DNA of 64,000 nt, from contig NZ_JAVIZX010000001.1 of the NCBI RefSeq assembly GCF_031453675.1, positions 2,998,001 through 3,062,000 of the forward strand, written 5' to 3'. How positions within the stretch are numbered: position 1 is the stretch's first letter; each line of letters begins with the position of its first letter. This DNA comes from Paracidovorax wautersii. Its GTDB lineage: Bacteria; Pseudomonadota; Gammaproteobacteria; Burkholderiales; Burkholderiaceae_C. This document shows positions 59,097-64,000 of this stretch, in pieces. Under the pieces are notes generated by a model. It was given only the letters and a program-made list of their open reading frames with translations, made no database searches and was not told the DNA's origin. The position numbers and the translations under genes are program-made.

Positions 59097-59885
59097 ATGC
59101 GCCTGGCTGACCACGTCGTCGAGAAATTGCTTGCCCTGGTGCAGGCCCGCGGGCTGCAGGCCGGCCAGCGCCTGCCGGCGGAGCGGCAGCTCGCCACCGA
59201 ACTGGGCGTATCGCGCACGTCCATCCGCGAGGCCATCCAGAAGCTCACCAGCCAGGGCGTGCTGGCCAGCCGGCGTGGAGACGGCACCTATCTGCAGACA
59301 TCGTCTTCGGCGGAATGGCTGCAGCCCGCGGTGGTGCCTCTGGCGCGACTCATCGACTCTGACCCGCACTACCGCTACGACGTGCTGGAGACCCGCCACG
59401 CGCTGGAAAGCAGCACGGCCTGGCTGGCCGCCCAGCGCGCCACCGCTCAGGACAAGGACCGCATCCAGCGCTGCTTCGAGGTGATGCTGCAGCACCAGCA
59501 GAGCGGCAACGCAGAACTGGCGGCGCGGGCCGATGCCCAGTTCCATCTCGCCATTGCCGAGGCATCGCACAACCTGGTGCTGGTGCAGGTCATGCACAGC
59601 CTGTTCACCATGGTGCTCTCCACCGTGGAGCGCAACCGGCACGACATGTTCCGCCTGAGCGAGCCGGTGACCATGCAGGCGCTGACGGCGCAGCACCAGG
59701 CGCTGATGCAGGCCATTCTCGACAGCGACCCGCAGCGCGCGCGCCAGTGCATCGGCGAGCACCTGGAGCATGTGCGCACCACCATCCAGCGCCTGGACGA
59801 AGACCGGGCGCGCCGCGAGCGCTCCATGCGGCTGCCACTGGATGTGGCTCCGCTGCTGCCTCCCGAACCCACACGACAACCATGA
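59097..59885 (+). CDS. lldR: Lactate-responsive GntR/FadR-family regulator LldR
   Basis: A 262-residue DNA-binding regulator. The winged helix ([32 protein letters not shown]) is followed by an all-helical FCD domain with the metal/ligand His set ([26 protein letters not shown]). It lies between lldP and lldD, as in E. coli. It probably binds the two ATTGGTAwTACCAAT sites upstream and is released by lactate. It overlaps lldD by four bases. Confidence 0.94.
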   Translation: MRLADHVVEKLLALVQARGLQAGQRLPAERQLATELGVSRTSIREAIQKLTSQGVLASRRGDGTYLQTSSSAEWLQPAVVPLARLIDSDPHYRYDVLETRHALESSTAWLAAQRATAQDKDRIQRCFEVMLQHQQSGNAELAARADAQFHLAIAEASHNLVLVQVMHSLFTMVLSTVERNRHDMFRLSEPVTMQALTAQHQALMQAILDSDPQRARQCIGEHLEHVRTTIQRLDEDRARRERSMRLPLDVAPLLPPEPTRQP

Positions 59886-61018
59886 TCATTTCCTCCACTG
59901 CCGACTACCGAGAAGCCGCGCGCAAGCGCCTGCCGCCCTTTCTCTTCCACTACATCGACGGTGGTGCCTATGCCGAGCAGACGCTGCGGCGCAATGTCGA
60001 AGACCTGGCCGCGGTCGCGCTGCGCCAGCGTGTGCTCAAGGACATGAGCCGGCTCGACACCAGCATCGAGCTGTTCGGAGAGAAGCTCTCCATTCCCGTG
60101 GCCCTGGCGCCCGTGGGCCTGACGGGCATGTACGCCCGGCGCGGCGAAGTGCAGGCTGCGCGCGCGGCCGACCGGCACGGCGTGCCCTTCACCATGTCCA
60201 GCGTCTCGGTTTGCCCGATCGAGGAAGTGGCGCCCAAACTGAGCCGTCCCATGTGGTTCCAGCTCTACGTGCTCAAAGACCGCGGCTTCATGAAGAACGC
60301 CTTGGAGCGCGCCCAGGCTGCGGGCTGCACGGCGCTGGTGTTCACGGTGGACATGCCCGTGCCGGGCGCGCGCTACCGCGACGCGCATTCCGGCATGAGC
60401 GGCCCGAACGCGGAACTGCGCCGGTACTGGCAGGCGTTCACCCACCCCCGCTGGTCATGGGACGTGGGCGCCATGGGCCGTCCGCACGACCTGGGCAACA
60501 TCTCGGCCTACCTCGGCAAGCCCACGGGCCTGGCCGACTACATGGGCTACCTCAGCGCCAACTTCGACCCCTCCATCTCGTGGAAGGACCTGGAGTGGAT
60601 CCGCGCCTTCTGGAAGGGCCCGATGATCATCAAGGGCATCCTCGATCCAGAAGACGCCAAGGACGCGGTGCGCTTCGGCGCGGACGGCATCATCGTCTCC
60701 AACCACGGTGGCCGCCAGCTCGACGGCGTGCTGTCGTCGGCCAGGGCGCTGCCGGCCATCGCGGACGCGGTGAAGGGACAGATCAAGATCCTGGCCGACT
60801 CGGGCATCCGCAATGGCCTGGACGTGGTGCGCACCATTGCGCTGGGCGCCGATGCCGCCATGATCGGGCGCGCCTTCGTCTATGCCCTGGCCGCCGCCGG
60901 AGAGGCCGGCGTGAAGCACCTGCTGGAGCTGCTGGAGAAGGAAATGCGCGTGGCGATGACGCTCACCAGCGTATCCAAGGTCTCCGACATCTCGGGCGAC
61001 CTGCTGGTGAAGGCCTGA
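59882..61018 (+). CDS. lldD: L-lactate dehydrogenase (FMN, quinone/cytochrome-linked)
   Basis: Oxidises L-lactate to pyruvate and passes electrons to the respiratory chain. The 378-residue FMN alpha-hydroxy-acid oxidase has the [11 protein letters not shown] start, [22 protein letters not shown], the flavin Lys in MIIKGIL and the active-site His in [10 protein letters not shown]. Length matches LldD. It starts inside the lldR stop (ATGA). Confidence 0.95.
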   Translation: MIISSTADYREAARKRLPPFLFHYIDGGAYAEQTLRRNVEDLAAVALRQRVLKDMSRLDTSIELFGEKLSIPVALAPVGLTGMYARRGEVQAARAADRHGVPFTMSSVSVCPIEEVAPKLSRPMWFQLYVLKDRGFMKNALERAQAAGCTALVFTVDMPVPGARYRDAHSGMSGPNAELRRYWQAFTHPRWSWDVGAMGRPHDLGNISAYLGKPTGLADYMGYLSANFDPSISWKDLEWIRAFWKGPMIIKGILDPEDAKDAVRFGADGIIVSNHGGRQLDGVLSSARALPAIADAVKGQIKILADSGIRNGLDVVRTIALGADAAMIGRAFVYALAAAGEAGVKHLLELLEKEMRVAMTLTSVSKVSDISGDLLVKA

Positions 61019-61195
61019 TGGCAACCCTCTGAGCGGCTGTGCCGTATCCCGCTGCCTCTGTTACCGGTGCGCGGGGCAGGGCAGGGCGACCGCTGCCCGG
61101 TACCGGCAGTCCTGAGGCGGCGCCTGCAGGCCCGGGCCGCGCCCTATCGAAGATTCGCGTCCGCAAGGCACGCAACGGATGGATGGAGACATGAC

Positions 61196-62953
61196 ATGAC
61201 TGATGCATCGGCCACGGCCGTTCCGCGCGAAACGCTGCTCGGCCAGCTGCGCGCTGCCGTGGGCGCCGCCCATGTGCTGACTGACGACCAGGCGACGCGG
61301 CGCTTCCGCAAAGGCCACCGCGCGGGCGAAGGGGCGGTGCTGGCGGTGGTGAGGCCGGGCACGCTGCTCGAGCAGTGGCGGGTGCTGCAGGCCGCCGTGG
61401 CGGCCGGGCGCATCGTCATCATGCAGGCAGCCAACACGGGTCTGACCGGCGGTTCCACGCCGGACGGCGCGGACTACGACCGCGAGATCGTGCTGGTCAA
61501 CACGCTGCGTATCACCGGCGTGCAGGTGCTGGGCGGCGGCGAGCAGGTGGTCTGCCTGCCGGGCGCCACGCTCGACCGCCTGGAGCAGGCGCTGGCGCCG
61601 CTCGGACGCGAGCCGCACTCGGTGATCGGCTCATCGTGCATCGGCGCCTCGGTGCTGGGCGGCATCTGCAACAACTCCGGCGGCGCGCTGGTGCGGCGGG
61701 GCCCCGCCTACACCCAGCTGGCGCTGTACGCGCAGGTGCGCGAGGACGGCGCGCTGCAGTTGGTGAACCACTTGGGCATCGTACTGGGCGATACGCCCGA
61801 GGAGATCCTCACGCGGCTGCAGAGCGGGGACTACACCGCAGCCGACGTGCTGCACGATCCGCAGCGCGCGGCCTCCGACCCGAACTACGGCGAGCATGTG
61901 CGGGCGGTGGACGCCGACACGCCTGCGCGTTTCAACGCCGATCCGTCGCGCCTGTTCGAGGCCTCCGGTTCGGCCGGGAAGCTGTGCCTGTTCGCCGTGC
62001 GGCTGGACACCTTTCCCAAGGAGCCCAGCACCGTGTTCTACGTTGGCAGCAATGCGCCCGATGACCTCACCGCCGTGCGCCGCCACCTGCTGACGGCGTT
62101 GCCGCGGCTGCCCATCGCGGGCGAGTACATCCACCGCACGGCCTACGACATCGGCGAACGGTACGGCAAGGACACCTTCCTGCTGATCGACCGCTTTGGC
62201 ACGGCGCGTGTGCCGGCCGCATTCGCGCTCAAGAGCCGCATCGACGGCTTCTTCGAGCGCTTCGGACTGCGGGGGGTGACGGACCGCGTCATCCAGGGCC
62301 TGACCCATCTGCTGCCCAGCCACCTGCCGCCGCGCATGCTGCAGATGCGTGAGCGCTACGAGCACCACCTGCTGGTGCGGGTGTCCAACGACACGGCAGA
62401 CGCCACGCGCGATTTCCTGGCGCAGCACTTCGGCCCCAGCAGCACCGGCGGATTCTTCGAGTGCGATGCGGAGGAAGGGCGCAAGGCGTTCCTGCACCGC
62501 TTCGCCATCGCGGGCGCCGCCATCCGCTACCGCGAGGCGCACCGCGCCAGCGTGGAAGACATCGTGGCGCTGGACGTGGCCTTGCGGCGCAATGACCGCG
62601 ATTGGGTCGAACAGCTGCCGGCGGACGTCGAGGGCGATGTCATCCACAAGCTTTATTACGGGCATTTCTTCTGCCACGTGTTCCACCAGGACTACATCGT
62701 GAAGAAGGGCGTGGACCCGCTGGCGATGGAGCACCGCATGTGGGCGCTGCTGGATGCGCGGCGGGCGGAGTACCCGGCCGAGCACAACGTGGGCCACCTG
62801 TACGTGGCCAAGCCGGCGCTTGCCGGCTTCTACCGCGAGCTGGACCCCACCAACACGTTCAACCCGGGGATCGGGCACACCTCCCGCCTGCAGGGCTGGG
62901 AGGCCTGCTGCGACGCGCCGGCCGCATGGCCCAAGGGCTATTCGGAACCGTGA
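61196..62953 (+). CDS. dld: D-lactate dehydrogenase (quinone, FAD)
   Basis: Membrane-associated respiratory oxidation of D-lactate. The 585 residues match the E. coli Dld type: FAD-binding domain with MQAANTGLTGGSTP and SVIGSSCIGASVLGGICNNSGGALV, a membrane-binding region rich in Arg (about 320-400) and a C-terminal cap (KLYYGHFFCHVFHQDYIVKKG). GGAG is seven bases before the ATG. It lies 177 bp after lldD with no terminator between, so it probably shares lactate control and lets the cell use both enantiomers. Confidence 0.95.
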   Translation: MTDASATAVPRETLLGQLRAAVGAAHVLTDDQATRRFRKGHRAGEGAVLAVVRPGTLLEQWRVLQAAVAAGRIVIMQAANTGLTGGSTPDGADYDREIVLVNTLRITGVQVLGGGEQVVCLPGATLDRLEQALAPLGREPHSVIGSSCIGASVLGGICNNSGGALVRRGPAYTQLALYAQVREDGALQLVNHLGIVLGDTPEEILTRLQSGDYTAADVLHDPQRAASDPNYGEHVRAVDADTPARFNADPSRLFEASGSAGKLCLFAVRLDTFPKEPSTVFYVGSNAPDDLTAVRRHLLTALPRLPIAGEYIHRTAYDIGERYGKDTFLLIDRFGTARVPAAFALKSRIDGFFERFGLRGVTDRVIQGLTHLLPSHLPPRMLQMRERYEHHLLVRVSNDTADATRDFLAQHFGPSSTGGFFECDAEEGRKAFLHRFAIAGAAIRYREAHRASVEDIVALDVALRRNDRDWVEQLPADVEGDVIHKLYYGHFFCHVFHQDYIVKKGVDPLAMEHRMWALLDARRAEYPAEHNVGHLYVAKPALAGFYRELDPTNTFNPGIGHTSRLQGWEACCDAPAAWPKGYSEP

Positions 62954-63013
62954 ACGGAAGAGAAGGTGTCGTGGGCCGCCGGGCCCGCGGCGCGCGAGCT
63001 GGCCGACGACGGG

Positions 63014-63430
63014 TCAGCGCGCTGTGCGCGGCGCGCCGTACGCCGTGACCACGTAGGTGGACAGGTCGAAGCCTTGCTCGGCCGCGATGGCGACCAGGCG
63101 TTCCTGGATCAGCGGGTCGTGGAATTCGCGCACCTCGCCCGTCACCGTGCACACCAGGTGGCCGTGGTGTTCCTCGCCGTCGTTCAGTTCGTACACGGCC
63201 TTCTGGTGCCCGAGCATGCTCTTCTTGAGCAGGCCGGTCTGCTCGAACTGCGCCAGCACGCGGTACACGGTGGCCAGGCCCAGGTCGATGTGGCGGTCCA
63301 TCAGGTGGCGGTAGACGTCTTCCGCGGCCAGGTGGCGTTCGTCGCTGGTGCGGAACACTTCCAGCACTTTCAGGCGGGGCAGGGTGGCCTTCAGGCCGGC
63401 GCTCTGCAGGTCGGGCGGCGGAGGGGACAT
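63014..63430 (-). CDS. Fur-family regulator lacking the structural-zinc CxxC
   Basis: A 138-residue Fur homolog. The DNA-binding half (AGLKATLPRLKVLEVF, LGLATVYRVLAQFEQTGLL) and regulatory-site residues (His in RHLAAED, Glu in YELND, HHGH, REFHD) are conserved. The usual HLxCxxCG pair is HLVCTVTG here, with the second Cys missing, and the C-terminal Cys pair is absent too. It may be a second Fur or one working without structural zinc. The start MSPPPPDLQ was taken at 63430; an ATG four codons earlier is possible. It converges on dld. Confidence 0.88.
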   Translation of the reverse strand: MSPPPPDLQSAGLKATLPRLKVLEVFRTSDERHLAAEDVYRHLMDRHIDLGLATVYRVLAQFEQTGLLKKSMLGHQKAVYELNDGEEHHGHLVCTVTGEVREFHDPLIQERLVAIAAEQGFDLSTYVVTAYGAPRTAR

Positions 63431-63623
63431 GGCGTACGGCAAGGGGATGGGGTCTGACGCCGGTTCATCGCAAAAAAAGCCTGGCTACGCGAGCACGCCC
63501 GTTGGCTGGCAAAAACGACCCTTCGGACTATGGCAGTCCTGGAGTCGCCCCACGATGAAACTGGTCGGCGGTGACCGGGGACTGGGCGCCCTGGTCAGCG
63601 ATTGACGGCAGTGTAGCATTGAA

Positions 63624-63645
63624 TGAGAATGGTTATCAATACAAT
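63624..63645 (+). promoter_or_regulatory. Fur-box-like palindrome over the promoter of the edge gene
   Basis: TGAGAATGGTTATCA (63624-63638) is close to the Fur 7-1-7 palindrome and abuts a TACAAT -10 (63640-63645), with TTGAAT (63619-63624) as a close -35 candidate (15-bp spacing). It lies between the divergent Fur-family gene and the gene at 63731, so it could control either. Bases 63443-63610 show nothing else. Confidence 0.65.
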
Positions 63646-63730
63646 AGGTAAAAATTTGGGATGAGGCGTGCTGCCCCGCAGGGGCTCACGCAGCGCTTCA
63701 CCCTGTTTCCATCGCCCACAAGGAGCGCGC

Positions 63731-64000
63731 ATGACAACCCCCCCTTTCGAGCACCTGCTGGATGAACACCGGGCGCTGCTGGCGCACTACGGGCGGGCCC
63801 AACTGCGCTGCACCCAGTTGGTGACGGCGCAGGCGCACGCCATCGCGCAGATGCAGGCCGAGATCATCCGTCTGCGGGCGCAGGTGGTGGTGCGGGAGAC
63901 CGCGCTGGCCTGGGAGCGTGAAGACCGAGCGGCCTTGCTGGCCCAGTTGCCGGGGTTGCCGCGCCGCCGGGTGCTGGCACGGCAGGTGGAAGGGCTGGCC
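63731..64000 (+). CDS. DUF2325-type hypothetical protein, N-terminal fragment (runs off the window)
   Basis: The first 90 codons of an open frame: MTTPPFEHLLDEHRALLAHYGRA and on to a coiled, Arg/Ala/Leu-rich region (AQMQAEIIRLRAQVVVRET). AGGAG is five bases before the ATG. Such a start resembles proteins with a C-terminal DUF2325 domain found beside Fur genes in Comamonadaceae, but the diagnostic part lies outside the window. It is probably under the Fur-box promoter upstream. Confidence 0.6.
   Translation, partial: MTTPPFEHLLDEHRALLAHYGRAQLRCTQLVTAQAHAIAQMQAEIIRLRAQVVVRETALAWEREDRAALLAQLPGLPRRRVLARQVEGLA

Overview
The window is a GC-rich chromosomal segment that looks like a betaproteobacterium of the family Comamonadaceae, close to Acidovorax. 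The protein types, the gene order rimP-nusA-infB-rbfA-truB-typA, and two families of small intergenic repeats that I associate with this family point that way. No database could be searched, so the placement is inference. Coding density is high. The genes are mostly core metabolism and information processing, interrupted by one clear accessory region.

Layout. 1-5.4 kb: GST, ferrochelatase, HAD phosphatase, Mpo1-like protein, alpha/beta hydrolase and MetY. 5.5-10.3 kb: CBS protein, chorismate synthase, NrdR, serine hydroxymethyltransferase behind a ZTP (pfl) riboswitch, and a lytic transglycosylase. 10.3-20.7 kb: an intergenic region with a candidate structured RNA, a very large AsmA/DUF748 envelope protein, a DUF349 protein, two identical tRNA-Leu(CAG) genes and RNase R. 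20.7-24.2 kb: an SDR, two translationally coupled multiheme cytochromes c and a thioredoxin-like protein. 24.2-32.8 kb: the translation/transcription operon rimP-nusA-infB-rbfA-truB-typA, with an intrinsic terminator in its leader. 33-37 kb: a 3-hydroxyisobutyryl-CoA hydrolase-like protein, a lipoprotein, SmpB, a 197-bp palindromic MITE-like element, RatA and RatB/RnfH, and a DUF4124 protein. 37-40.9 kb: guaB and guaA with a Phd/VapC-type toxin-antitoxin pair between them.

40.9-54.7 kb is a genomic island. It is inserted exactly at the 3' end of guaA and flanked by an 18/19-bp direct repeat. Paired ACGGTAA-type motifs near both ends resemble integrase arm sites, but no integrase gene is present. 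Its cargo is a DUF2274 conjugation-gene remnant, a trypsin-like protease, a cold-shock protein, NhaA, a cyclic beta-1,2-glucan synthase broken by a one-base frameshift, a tiny basic protein, and a fused remnant of a HipB/HipA toxin-antitoxin locus. The cargo suggests salt, osmotic and cold adaptation.

54.7-64 kb: an AraC regulator with an SDR, then a complete lactate-use locus (lldP permease, lldR regulator, lldD L-lactate dehydrogenase, dld D-lactate dehydrogenase) with two 15-bp LldR-type operators upstream. It ends with a Fur-family regulator that lacks the structural-zinc CxxC, convergent to dld, and the start of a gene behind a Fur-box-like palindrome at the window edge.
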